A stretch of DNA of 43,272 bases from JBNKFQ01 sp050289385. GTDB taxonomy: Bacteria; Pseudomonadota; Gammaproteobacteria; Pseudomonadales; Porticoccaceae. The first letter of the stretch is position 1; the number at the start of each line of letters is the position of its first letter. The position numbers were made by a program, and so were the translations under genes. A model generated the notes under the pieces. The model worked only from the letters and a program-made list of their open reading frames with translations, ran no database searches and had not been told where the DNA came from. Location of the stretch: contig JBNKFQ010000003.1 in the NCBI GenBank assembly GCA_050289385.1, positions 1-43,272 of the forward strand, in the 5' to 3' direction. This document shows positions 8,793-17,118 of this stretch, in pieces.

Positions 8793-9884
8793 TTACTCAA
8801 AAAATCGTTGTATCACGGGCCGAAAGCGATCCATATCCACCAAAAACGAGTCGTGCCCCTGAATGGAATTCAGTTCGACATACTCCACCTGCCCAACCGA
8901 TGCATTGAGTCCGTTGGCCATTTCCTGTTGCTGTTCCACCGGAAACAGAATATCTGTGGTAACGCCTACAATCAGCGCACGATTCGCCTTGACCCTGGCC
9001 AGCCCGGCAGCCACCGAGCCGCCATATTCCGCCACGTCAAACAGATCCATCGCCCGTGACAAATACAAATAGCAATTGGGATCAAACTGGCCGGTGAACT
9101 TGAGCGCGTGTGCCTCCAGGTAACTCTCTACCTCAAAGTCAATACCGAAGGGGTCGCCGGTATCGCGTTCTGCCGCGATACGTTCACGACCAAAGCGTTG
9201 CTGCCATTCGGCGGCCGAACGGTAGGTAATCATGCCCACCTTGCGCGCCAGCCGCATACCGGCAATGGGACCCTTGCCCAGGGGGTAATTACCACCAGTC
9301 CAGTCAGGGTCCTTGCGAATCATCTCGCGCTGCAATGAACGCAGGGCAATAGTGAAAGGGGTTGAACGGGCTGCTGAAGAAATAGCGACAATATCGCGGC
9401 TGACACCCGGGTAGAGCATGGCAAACGCCACTGCGATCATGCCCCCCATGGACGAACCAACCACTGCGGCCAAACTGTCAATTTCGAGGCTGCTGATCAC
9501 ACCGTGCGCTGCCGCAGCGATATCTTCCAGAGACAGAACAGGAAAGGTCAAGCGGTACGGTTCACCGGTTTCGGGGTTTTCCGAGGCTGGGCCAGTTGAG
9601 CCATAGCAGCCACCCAGCGAATTGATGCAAACAACAAAATAACGGTTTGTATCAATTGGGCGTGACGGCCCTACCATCTCTTCCCACCATCCTGGTGAGG
9701 GGTCTTGTGGTGACGACGTGACATGAGCGGACGGTGACAAACCGGTAAAAATCAGCACGACATTGTCACGCCCGGCATTGAGCTTGCCCCAGGTTTCATA
9801 GGCAATGGTGGGTCGCTGAAGAACTCCACCACGTCGCATGGCAAATTCACCGGGAAACTGAAAATACTTTCTGGCAGCCTTCAT
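8793..9884 (-). CDS. metX: Homoserine O-acyltransferase MetX
   Basis: This alpha/beta-hydrolase-fold enzyme acylates homoserine (with acetyl- or succinyl-CoA) in the first committed step of methionine synthesis. The catalytic triad is visible: Ser145 in the nucleophile elbow VGSSMGG, Asp311 in TTDILFP and His344 in QGHDSFL. The substrate-loop motif NSLGGCYGSTGP is also present. The 363-residue length is normal. Acyl specificity cannot be decided here; in Pseudomonas-like bacteria MetX is often a succinyltransferase. No metW follows it, although metX-metW is a common pair. The upstream gap 9885-10009 shows no gene. Confidence 0.95.
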   Translation of the reverse strand: MKAARKYFQFPGEFAMRRGGVLQRPTIAYETWGKLNAGRDNVVLIFTGLSPSAHVTSSPQDPSPGWWEEMVGPSRPIDTNRYFVVCINSLGGCYGSTGPASENPETGEPYRLTFPVLSLEDIAAAAHGVISSLEIDSLAAVVGSSMGGMIAVAFAMLYPGVSRDIVAISSAARSTPFTIALRSLQREMIRKDPDWTGGNYPLGKGPIAGMRLARKVGMITYRSAAEWQQRFGRERIAAERDTGDPFGIDFEVESYLEAHALKFTGQFDPNCYLYLSRAMDLFDVAEYGGSVAAGLARVKANRALIVGVTTDILFPVEQQQEMANGLNASVGQVEYVELNSIQGHDSFLVDMDRFRPVIQRFFE

Positions 9885-10009
9885 TGGTTGGTTGACTCAC
9901 ACTGTTGCTTTGCCCGGGAATTTTAGGCAGGAATATGGCGCTTGTCTCGACCGGGTTGGTTATAACACCATATGATTTGAGAATAGTGAACTGGTAGCAA
10001 CCGCAAGAC

Positions 10010-11263
10010 TCACCGGCGCCCCGACTCCGGAGCTTCATTTGCCTGTTCCTTATCCAGCAATTCACCCACCGTCACCGAGAGCGCCTCGCCAGCGTTCGCG
10101 TTCAGCTCCCCAAGGGTGCTGTTCAAGCTGGCAAACCAGGGGTAACAACCCAGCGACGTGGCGGCCTTCTCACCAGGCTGTGCGGCGTAGTTTTCACCAA
10201 AAATCTTCACCAATCGCCACAATGACATTTTGTGTAAATCGCGGTTCAACACATATCGACCATTTGCTGTGGTCACCAGAATGCGCTTTTTCAGGAACAA
10301 GTCGCGCAATTCCTGCCAGTGTTTTTGCTCCATGCCAACCGCCGCCATCTGCTGATCCGAAAGTGTTTGCCCATGCTGCTGACGTTTATGGGCTTCGGCA
10401 AATACCACCAGCGCTCCCATCAGGTTGGAGTAACTGTAACCGTGCACAGCCGTTCTAAAAGTCTCCAGTGCGCGCACCAATTCTGCCCCGGCCAGCAACA
10501 AGGTCCATACCATATAAATCCATAACAAAAACAGAGGCACCAAAGCAAACGCGCCATATACAGTTTGGTAACTGGATTTTTCCACCAGCAAACCAAAACC
10601 GATTTTGAGCAACTCGAAAAATACGGTAGTAAACAGGCCGCCAACCACGGCGTAACGCACCTGCACCCGACAATTGGGCACTGCAACAAATAGCAAGGTA
10701 GCGGCCAGCCAGTTAAACAACAGCGGTAGCACCGCCAGTATCACGGCCATCACCCCGAGCTTGTCCAGTTCGTCTACCAACCATTGATAGGAAAACAGAT
10801 AGGCATTCATGGACAGACCAAGTCCTACCAACAGTGGCCCAAGACTCAGTACCGCCCAGTACAATAAAAAGCTGGACAATCCCTTGCGCCCACCGGCTGT
10901 GCCCCAGATTTTGTTAAAGGTGTGCTCGATATTAGTGAGCATCATATAAGACGTGACAATCAGAATAATGGCACCAATCGCGCTGAGTTTCCGGGCCTGG
11001 GTGGAAAACTGCTTCAGGTATTGCTGAATTTCCGTGCCGCTTTCCGGCAAAAAATTTTTGAAAATCAGATCTTGCACATCAGTACCAAGATCCTGGAACG
11101 CCGGCACCATGGAAAATGTCGCATACATTAGCGTCAGCAAAGGCACCAGGGCAAACAGGGTAATATAAGTCAGGGCCGCTGCGCTTTCGCGGCAACCGTC
11201 CTGGATAAAACGCTCCGCCAGGTACTTGAGAAACTGCCAGATCGTCGTTAACAACTCTTTCAA
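10010..11263 (-). CDS. YihY/BrkB-family inner membrane protein
   Basis: This integral membrane protein of the YihY (formerly called RNase BN) family has 417 residues. The N-terminal signature CRESAAALTYITLFALVPLLT is followed by about six hydrophobic segments spread over residues 28-265. The remaining 150 residues form a soluble C-terminal region, longer than in E. coli YihY and similar to the extended form seen in other gammaproteobacteria. The RNase activity once attributed to this family is not accepted now, so no enzyme function is given. The start is TTG, chosen because it gives the normal N-terminus. Confidence 0.9.
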   Translation of the reverse strand: MKELLTTIWQFLKYLAERFIQDGCRESAAALTYITLFALVPLLTLMYATFSMVPAFQDLGTDVQDLIFKNFLPESGTEIQQYLKQFSTQARKLSAIGAIILIVTSYMMLTNIEHTFNKIWGTAGGRKGLSSFLLYWAVLSLGPLLVGLGLSMNAYLFSYQWLVDELDKLGVMAVILAVLPLLFNWLAATLLFVAVPNCRVQVRYAVVGGLFTTVFFELLKIGFGLLVEKSSYQTVYGAFALVPLFLLWIYMVWTLLLAGAELVRALETFRTAVHGYSYSNLMGALVVFAEAHKRQQHGQTLSDQQMAAVGMEQKHWQELRDLFLKKRILVTTANGRYVLNRDLHKMSLWRLVKIFGENYAAQPGEKAATSLGCYPWFASLNSTLGELNANAGEALSVTVGELLDKEQANEAPESGRR

Positions 11264-11415
11264 TTACCCACGCCCCTGTCTCATGACCGCCATTACCTGG
11301 CAGGCCCTGGCAAATACTTCAGTAAAAAACACCATTTCTGCGCCCATAACATTTTTCAACAACCTGCTATAGAATGTCGCCTTGTTCACTTCAACCTAAG
11401 GCCCATTCTAGCGCA

Positions 11416-11760
11416 ATGACCACAATCTACCACAATCCACGCTGTTCCAAGTCCCGCCAGACATTACAACTACTGGCGGACAAAGGCATTGATCCCAACA
11501 TTGTTCTCTACCTGGAAGACACCCCGGATGCTGCCAAGCTCAAAACTTTGTTGAACAAGCTGGGGATTGGCGCCAGAGAATTGCTACGCAGTGGTGAAGA
11601 CGCCTACAAGGAAAACAATTTGTCAGACCCGTCCCTCACTGACGATCAACTGATTGCAGCCATGATCAAATTTCCAAAACTGATCCAGCGACCGATTGTG
11701 GAAAACGGCAACAAAGCCGCGCTGGGCCGACCGCCAGAAAGCGTTCTGGATATTTTGTAG
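11416..11760 (+). CDS. arsC: Arsenate reductase (glutaredoxin-type, ArsC)
   Basis: The protein belongs to the ArsC/Spx thioredoxin-fold family. From the ATG at 11416 it has 114 residues and begins MTTIYHNPRCSKS, with the catalytic Cys10 in the NPRCSKS motif. The family arginines are visible in LLRSGEDAYKE, LIQRPIV and LGRPPESV. An in-frame ATG 42 bases upstream gives a non-family N-terminus and was rejected. It starts the cotranscribed set arsC-wrbA-DUF2069-sppA. Away from ars operons such proteins are often housekeeping genes of uncertain substrate, and there is no ArsR, ArsB or Acr3 gene here. Confidence 0.88.
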   Translation: MTTIYHNPRCSKSRQTLQLLADKGIDPNIVLYLEDTPDAAKLKTLLNKLGIGARELLRSGEDAYKENNLSDPSLTDDQLIAAMIKFPKLIQRPIVENGNKAALGRPPESVLDIL

Positions 11761-11795
11761 ATCGAAGAAATCGCAAAAACTGGTGGTAATAGCCG

Positions 11796-12389
11796 ATGAC
11801 TGACCGTTACATGCTTATCCTCTACTACAGCCGATCGGGCAATATCCGGTCCATGGCCGAGCAGATTGCCCGCGGTGTCGAAGCCAGAGGCATGGAAGCT
11901 CGTCTGCGCACCGTACCAGCGGTATCTGCTGTCTGTGAGGCCACAGAACCCGACATCCCGGAACAAGGCGACCTGTACGCTACCAGTGACGATTTGCTTA
12001 ACAGTGCCGGCCTGATTCTGGGCAGTCCCACCCGTTTTGGCAACATGGCGGCACCGCTCAAGTACTTTCTGGACAGCACCGGAGAAATGTGGCTGAACGG
12101 CGACCTGATTGGCAAGCCAGCGGCGGTTTTTACCTCGACATCAAGCCTTCACGGCGGCCAGGAAGCTACGCTGCTGTCAATGATGGTGCCTTTGCTGCAC
12201 CACGGCATGGTTATTGCGGGTTTGCCCTGGTCAGAGCGGGCACTGGCCGAAACCTCTACTGGCGGCACCCCATATGGCCCCTCCCATCTGGCGGGTACCG
12301 ACAGTAACCAACCTCTGTCGAACCATGAAATTGAGCTATGCAAGGCCCTTGGCAAACGCCTGGTAACCCTGGCGGAAAAACTGAATTAG
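11796..12389 (+). CDS. wrbA: NAD(P)H:quinone oxidoreductase, WrbA type
   Basis: This flavodoxin-fold FMN protein carries out two-electron reduction of quinones. The FMN phosphate loop is YYSRSGNIRSMAEQIARG near the N-terminus. WrbA-specific segments follow: GSPTRFGNMAAPLKYFLD, FTSTSSLHGGQEATLLSM and the GTPYGPSHLAG motif. It has 197 residues, normal for the family. It starts 35 bp after arsC and ends 6 bp before the DUF2069 gene, in an arrangement known from Pseudomonas-like genomes. Confidence 0.95.
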   Translation: MTDRYMLILYYSRSGNIRSMAEQIARGVEARGMEARLRTVPAVSAVCEATEPDIPEQGDLYATSDDLLNSAGLILGSPTRFGNMAAPLKYFLDSTGEMWLNGDLIGKPAAVFTSTSSLHGGQEATLLSMMVPLLHHGMVIAGLPWSERALAETSTGGTPYGPSHLAGTDSNQPLSNHEIELCKALGKRLVTLAEKLN

Positions 12390-12395
12390 GAATCC

Positions 12396-12749
12396 ATGGA
12401 TAAACTGGCAATAGCGCGAATCTTTACCTGGCTGTCGTATATCGCACTCATTTCGACACTGACGATAAACGGTGTGCAGCGGGCAATGCCCTGGCCAGTC
12501 CTGGCCTTTACCCTGGTTCCCCTGCTGATTTTCTTGCCGGGTATTATTCGACAACGTTATCGCAGTCTGTCCATGCTCTGTTTTGTCTGCCTGATGTACT
12601 TTACTTTGATCACAGTAAATCTGTTTAATCCGGAACATACCGTGTTGGATGTGCTGGAAATGATAGAGGTAACTATACTGTTTGTTTCTGCAATGTTTTT
12701 TAGCCGTTGGCAACAACACAAGCTGCACCTGAATACAACGAGGGACTGA
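12396..12749 (+). CDS. DUF2069 small membrane protein
   Basis: This 117-residue protein has four hydrophobic segments (about 8-26, 34-50, 58-74 and 85-102) separated by short charged loops, and matches the DUF2069 family in size, pattern and position directly after wrbA. The function of the family is unknown. It lies 6 bp after wrbA and 2 bp before the ATG of sppA, so it is surely cotranscribed with both. Confidence 0.85.
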   Translation: MDKLAIARIFTWLSYIALISTLTINGVQRAMPWPVLAFTLVPLLIFLPGIIRQRYRSLSMLCFVCLMYFTLITVNLFNPEHTVLDVLEMIEVTILFVSAMFFSRWQQHKLHLNTTRD

Positions 12750-12751
12750 AT

Positions 12752-14617
12752 ATGAGTAACGAGTCGCCAGGGATTATTTTTCGTTTTTTTGCCTTTATTG
12801 GCCACGTTCTGAAAAGTGTGCTCAAAAGTGTGTTGACACTGTTCACCGGCATTTTGTTACTGGTGCTGGTTTTTGCAATTCTCGCCGCCATCTTTTCCCG
12901 TCCGCAACCAATACCTGACAAGGCCGCTTTGCACATTGCACCGCAGGGTACAATTGTCGAACAACTCACCCATGTGCCTCCGCTCGCCCAAATATTGGAC
13001 AAAAATGCCCAGCACGAAACCCTGCTGCGCAACCTGACCGATACCATAAACCAGGCTGCTGGCGACGAACGCATCACTGCACTGGTACTTGACCTTAACC
13101 ACATGAGCGGAGCCAGCCTGCCGCAACTGGAAGAATTGAGCCTTGCCCTCAAACACTTTAAAGACAGCAACAAACCTGTTGTGGCCATTGCGGACAACTT
13201 TAATCAAAGCCGCTATTACCTCGCCAGCCATGCCGACAAGATTTATCTGAACCCTTTTGGTGCCGTTGAAATCACCGGCTTTGGCTCGTTCCGCCCTTAC
13301 TTCAAGGACGCGCTCGACAAGCTCAAAGTCAATATGCACGTCTTCAAGGTGGGTACCTATAAAGATGCGGTAGAACCGTTCACCCGTTCCGGCATGTCCG
13401 ATGCCTCGCGCGAACACAACAGCGAATGGATCAACGCCTTGTGGAAGTCCTGGACCAACCGCATTGAAACCCTGCGCAATCTTCCCGACGGAGCCATTAA
13501 CGGCTATATCGACAGCGTTGACACCGAGCTGGTGCGTCTTGACGGCGATGTGGCTCAACTTGCGCTGCAAGCCGGACTTGTGGATGCATTGAAGACCCGC
13601 AACCAGATGCACCAGGCTCTGGTGGAGCTGGCCGGTTCAGACGGTAATGGCGGTTACAACCGCGTGTCATTCAAACGCTACTTGCTGGAAACACAGGCCA
13701 ATGGCATGTTGTCGCGAGCATTCAAACACGACAAGATTGCCGTTGTTGTCGCCAAAGGCAGCATTCTGGACGGCGAGCAATCTGCCGGAACCATTGGCGG
13801 CGACAGCCTGGCCAAATTACTCCGTCAAGTGCGCAAAGACGACACCGTGGACGCCCTGGTATTTCGAGTAGACAGCCCGGGCGGCAGTGCAAATGCATCG
13901 GAAGTGATCCGCCAGGAAATTCTGGAAATTCGAAAAAAAGGCGTCCCTGTGGTTGTGTCCATGGGCACCTATGCCGCTTCAGGCGGGTACTGGATATCTG
14001 CCAACGCCGATGAAATATGGGCATCGCCAACCACACTGACGGGTTCCATCGGTGTCTTTGGCATGTTGCCAACATTTGAAAACAGCCTGACAGAACTGGG
14101 CATAAATGTAGAGGGCATACGCTCTACAGATATGGCCGGTTTCGGACTGCCAATCATGCCGCTGGATGACAAGGCTGCCAGGGTAATTCAGGCGGCGGTT
14201 GACGGTATTTACCAAAAATTCCTGAAGCTGGTGGCCACTGGCCGCGATACCACACCAGAGGCTGTGCACAAAATCGCACAAGGTCGCGTATGGACCGGGG
14301 CCCGTGCTCTTGAACTGGGTTTAGTCGACAACCTCGGTAGTCTGCAAGATGCCATTGCGGCTGCGGCAAAAATTGCCAACATAAAAGATTATAAAGTGGA
14401 GTATGTGGAAAAACCGCTGAGCTTTGGCGAAAAGGTTTTGCGCGAACTCTCCAACGACACAGTACAGATTGCCGACTGGTTCGGAGCCGGCCAGTTAATG
14501 TCTTCGAGCTTGTTGCAAGCAATACGAAAAACCGGCTCGCCATTGAACTCCGTTTTGCAAAGCATGAACGACCCCAACGGGTATTACCTGCAATGTTACG
14601 ATTGCGTGGTGAACTGA
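12752..14617 (+). CDS. sppA: Signal peptide peptidase SppA, 67-kDa type
   Basis: This membrane-anchored serine-lysine protease degrades cleaved signal peptides at the periplasmic face. The 621-residue protein has one N-terminal membrane segment (about 26-48) and two tandem S49 domains, as in E. coli SppA. The catalytic Lys204 is in GTYKDAVEPF of the first domain. The nucleophile Ser410 is in YAASGGYWISANADEIWA of the second, preceded by DSPGGSANASE. The ATG at 12752, preceded by GAGGG, gives the family N-terminus; 15 extra in-frame residues upstream overlap the previous gene. The gene ends in front of a palindromic intergenic region. Confidence 0.96.
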   Translation: MSNESPGIIFRFFAFIGHVLKSVLKSVLTLFTGILLLVLVFAILAAIFSRPQPIPDKAALHIAPQGTIVEQLTHVPPLAQILDKNAQHETLLRNLTDTINQAAGDERITALVLDLNHMSGASLPQLEELSLALKHFKDSNKPVVAIADNFNQSRYYLASHADKIYLNPFGAVEITGFGSFRPYFKDALDKLKVNMHVFKVGTYKDAVEPFTRSGMSDASREHNSEWINALWKSWTNRIETLRNLPDGAINGYIDSVDTELVRLDGDVAQLALQAGLVDALKTRNQMHQALVELAGSDGNGGYNRVSFKRYLLETQANGMLSRAFKHDKIAVVVAKGSILDGEQSAGTIGGDSLAKLLRQVRKDDTVDALVFRVDSPGGSANASEVIRQEILEIRKKGVPVVVSMGTYAASGGYWISANADEIWASPTTLTGSIGVFGMLPTFENSLTELGINVEGIRSTDMAGFGLPIMPLDDKAARVIQAAVDGIYQKFLKLVATGRDTTPEAVHKIAQGRVWTGARALELGLVDNLGSLQDAIAAAAKIANIKDYKVEYVEKPLSFGEKVLRELSNDTVQIADWFGAGQLMSSSLLQAIRKTGSPLNSVLQSMNDPNGYYLQCYDCVVN

Positions 14618-14684
14618 GGCGCGAACAAATAACTTGAAAGACAAACCCGACGGTGACAGCAATACTGTCTATTTAAGGTCATTC

Positions 14685-14758
14685 GTCATTCCCGCGAAGG
14701 CGGGAATCTATTATATCGAGAGAATTCTCAAGTGGATCCCCGCCTGCGCGGGGATGAC
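14685..14758. repeat. REP-like double-hairpin palindromic element
   Basis: Two hairpins face each other: ATTCCCGC-GAAG-GCGGGAAT (14688-14707) and ATCCCCGC-CTGC-GCGGGGAT (14736-14755). The outer ends GTCAT (14685-14689) and ATGAC (14754-14758) are also complementary, so the whole 74 bp is an imperfect palindrome. This motif (GTCATTCCCGCGAAGGCGGG type) is a widespread proteobacterial repeat. It sits between the convergent sppA and DUF805 genes and could act as a bidirectional terminator or mRNA stabiliser. The rest of the 272-bp gap shows nothing else that I recognise. Confidence 0.85.
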
Positions 14759-14889
14759 AACCCACCTGCTCAGTATAATGACGAGTTCTGTAGTTATCCT
14801 TAAGTGAGCAACATTTCGGCGGTGACCGGGCGCATATATTCCGGGTTCGGGTTTGAACATCAAATTTCCGCCAATATCCCTATCGTCTC

Positions 14890-15456
14890 CTATTGTTGTT
14901 GCTCGTATTGCTGGGCTCTTTCAACATACTGCTGGTAAGCCGGTATCGCAATCGCGGCAACAATGCCAACGGTGACAATAATCGGGAAGACCAAACCGGC
15001 TATCCAGGTAACTGCCGTATTGGGTTCGGGTTTGCCGCCAAAACGGTTTGATTCAGGCGACCCGGGGAAGAAAAGGATATAAATTGACATCCCGATATTT
15101 ACAAAGGGCACCAGAAACAGCAACCAGAACCAGCCGCTTTTATCCAGATCGTGCAAACGCCGCACACCGAGAATAATCGAGATTACGATGGTGGCCAGGT
15201 AATACAAAACCAGAGCCACAACTGAAAATACCGGAAAACCTGCCTGGCCCTCACCTGCCGCCAGCAGTGTTAACACCTCGGACCCTGCCAATAAGGTCAC
15301 CAATACACCCAAAATGATTGAGGACACTGCCGAATACGCCAGATACCTGACTCGCCCGATACGTTGACTGGTGGAAAAAAAACGGACTTTTTCGAATCCT
15401 TGTTGTGCGACTGCCACGTCACCTTCCGGTGTTTGATAGGGGTTATGTTCTGTCAC
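14890..15456 (-). CDS. DUF805 membrane protein with pilin-like C-terminal helix
   Basis: The 188-residue protein carries the DUF805 membrane domain: three or four hydrophobic segments between about 35 and 135, with the family motif RRLHDLDKSGWFW. The family function is unknown. After residue 150 there is one more hydrophobic segment ending VGIVAAIAIPAYQQYVERAQ, which closely resembles the N-terminal helix of type IV pilins (AAIAIPAYQDY). There is no prepilin cleavage site (GFTLIE) before it. The start is GTG with AAGGAG seven bases upstream. It stands alone between an outer membrane protein gene and a convergent gene. Confidence 0.85.
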   Translation of the reverse strand: MTEHNPYQTPEGDVAVAQQGFEKVRFFSTSQRIGRVRYLAYSAVSSIILGVLVTLLAGSEVLTLLAAGEGQAGFPVFSVVALVLYYLATIVISIILGVRRLHDLDKSGWFWLLFLVPFVNIGMSIYILFFPGSPESNRFGGKPEPNTAVTWIAGLVFPIIVTVGIVAAIAIPAYQQYVERAQQYEQQQ

Positions 15457-15521
15457 TGTGCACTCCTTGTGTTTGCTTTTTATTTGTCATTCGATAATAA
15501 CGTAAATAATGTTCGATAAAA

Positions 15522-16277
15522 TCAAAAATGCGCATTTATGGCGACAAAGGGGCCGTCAAAAGTGAGCGCCGTATCAAGATCACCAAGATCCTCCAGATCC
15601 AGCCGCGCACGACGATAACCGAGCTCCATACCAACCTCGAACGCTGCCAGGAAATCTGTATTCCAGGCCACTGAAGCTGACACATCGCTGATGCTGTCAC
15701 CGCTGTAGCCAATCACATTGGCGTCTGCCCTGAATGAAAACCCGGTCAACGGCACATCAAACTGACCCATGAAATAGGCCATTGGTACCACGGCGTCCAG
15801 ATCGACAGATTCACTTTGTGCGGCACTGACTGCAGTCAACTCACCACGGTATGAACGGATAGTGACACCAAGATCCAGATTCAACCAATTGTCCAGAACT
15901 TCGTAGTAAAGAGTGGCATCCACCTGTTCAAGATTCAGATCCGTGGCCAGAGTCTCTCCCGACATAAAGGAAACATTACTGAATTCCACCGGATCATCGA
16001 GTTGAGCGTTTCCGCTCGCGGAAAGGTCCGTGTATTTGACCAGGACGTTTGGTAACAATGGCACCGGATGTTCCAGAGCGAGATGGAAAAGATTATTATT
16101 GTCCTCGCCAAACCCCAGTTCACCAGGGCTGGTGTCGGTTACGCCGATATCACCAGCACTGCCAACTTGCCAATTGCCAACCCCGGCATACACGCCAAAT
16201 ACCGTATCTGCATTAACCGCTGGCGAACAGACAACAATACCCGCACCAATACCCAATACAATTGCAACTTTCTTCAT
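15522..16277 (-). CDS. Outer membrane beta-barrel protein (TIGR04219-like)
   Basis: The 251-residue protein has a clear signal peptide (MKKVAIVLGIGAGIVVCSPAVNA) followed by alternating hydrophobic/polar strands typical of a small beta-barrel, and it ends in phenylalanine (FVAINAHF) as outer-membrane barrels do. The opening DTVFGVYAGVGNWQ and the overall layout resemble the TIGR04219 group. No enzymatic motif is visible. The SD sequence GGGAG lies eight bases before the ATG. Function is unknown; the assignment to a barrel is solid, the exact family less so. Confidence 0.8.
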   Translation of the reverse strand: MKKVAIVLGIGAGIVVCSPAVNADTVFGVYAGVGNWQVGSAGDIGVTDTSPGELGFGEDNNNLFHLALEHPVPLLPNVLVKYTDLSASGNAQLDDPVEFSNVSFMSGETLATDLNLEQVDATLYYEVLDNWLNLDLGVTIRSYRGELTAVSAAQSESVDLDAVVPMAYFMGQFDVPLTGFSFRADANVIGYSGDSISDVSASVAWNTDFLAAFEVGMELGYRRARLDLEDLGDLDTALTFDGPFVAINAHF

Positions 16278-16394
16278 CGACTAATCTCCCTGTTAACAAC
16301 AATCCTTACTGTAAATCAAACCGCTGTTGTCGAATTCAGAATTATCTGTTTATGTGACCAGGCCGACACTCTGGAAAGACATAATTCCTGTTTA

Positions 16395-17117
16395 TTAACC
16401 TGACAATGCCAGCACTTGCCTGATGAATGGTATCGTAATCTTACGCTGTTCTTCCAGAGAAGCCTTGTCCAGATTTTCGAGAATATCAACCAGTCTGTGC
16501 ATATCCCTTGGCGCGCGGTTCAATATGTAACGCGCGGTATTTTCGCTCATCTCCAGACCCCGCCGATCGGCCCGAAAACAAAGCAGGGCAGCCTTTTCGT
16601 CATCATCGAGCACGGGCAGTTGATACGCGATTCCCCAATTCAAACGCGACAGTAAATCCGGCAACTGAATACCGATTTCACCAGCAGCACCGGCAGCACC
16701 GATCAACAGGCGATTACCCTGATCGCGAATCCGGTTAAAAAAATCGAACAGTGCGCGCTCCCAGTCGGCGTTACCGGCCACTGCCTGCAAATTGTCCAGG
16801 CTCACCAGAGACATATACTCCATGCCATCAAGCAACTCCGCTGGCACATAGCCGTGCAGGTCATTGAGGGGTAAGTACTGAGCCGACAACCCGGTGTCCG
16901 CAGCTTGATGACAAGCCGCTTGCAACAGGTGCGTTACACCGGTGCCACTGACACCACGCAAATACAGAAAAGATCCGTCGGTGGCTGCAAACATATCTTG
17001 CAAGGACGCAACAACCTGGTGCAGCACAGAGCCGTCTGGCAGGTAAAAGTTGTCGAGAGTGGCATCGTCGTTCAGGGCGACGCCTAAAATCAATTGACGG
17101 GGTGTCTTGCTTGTCAT
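16395..17117 (-). CDS. hda: DnaA regulatory inactivator Hda
   Basis: Hda is a DnaA-like AAA+ protein that, with the DNA-bound beta clamp, stimulates hydrolysis of DnaA-bound ATP and so prevents re-initiation. From the ATG at 17117 it has 240 residues, the usual size. The N-terminus carries a clamp-binding-like QLILGVAL (residues 8-15). The P-loop region is GVSGTGVTHLL (55-65), a degenerate Walker A without lysine, as in Hda of other bacteria. Sensor-2 region residues NRAPRDMHRLVDIL are near the C-terminus. The ATG lies one base after the stop of the DUF2066 gene (TAATATG), so the two are translationally coupled. Confidence 0.95.
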   Translation of the reverse strand: MTSKTPRQLILGVALNDDATLDNFYLPDGSVLHQVVASLQDMFAATDGSFLYLRGVSGTGVTHLLQAACHQAADTGLSAQYLPLNDLHGYVPAELLDGMEYMSLVSLDNLQAVAGNADWERALFDFFNRIRDQGNRLLIGAAGAAGEIGIQLPDLLSRLNWGIAYQLPVLDDDEKAALLCFRADRRGLEMSENTARYILNRAPRDMHRLVDILENLDKASLEEQRKITIPFIRQVLALSG

Positions 17118-17118
17118 A

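Noticed and set aside
9885..10009. SAM riboswitch upstream of metX
   Set aside because: The 125-bp gap is short and shows none of the conserved core that I would expect; no terminator hairpin with a T-run is present.
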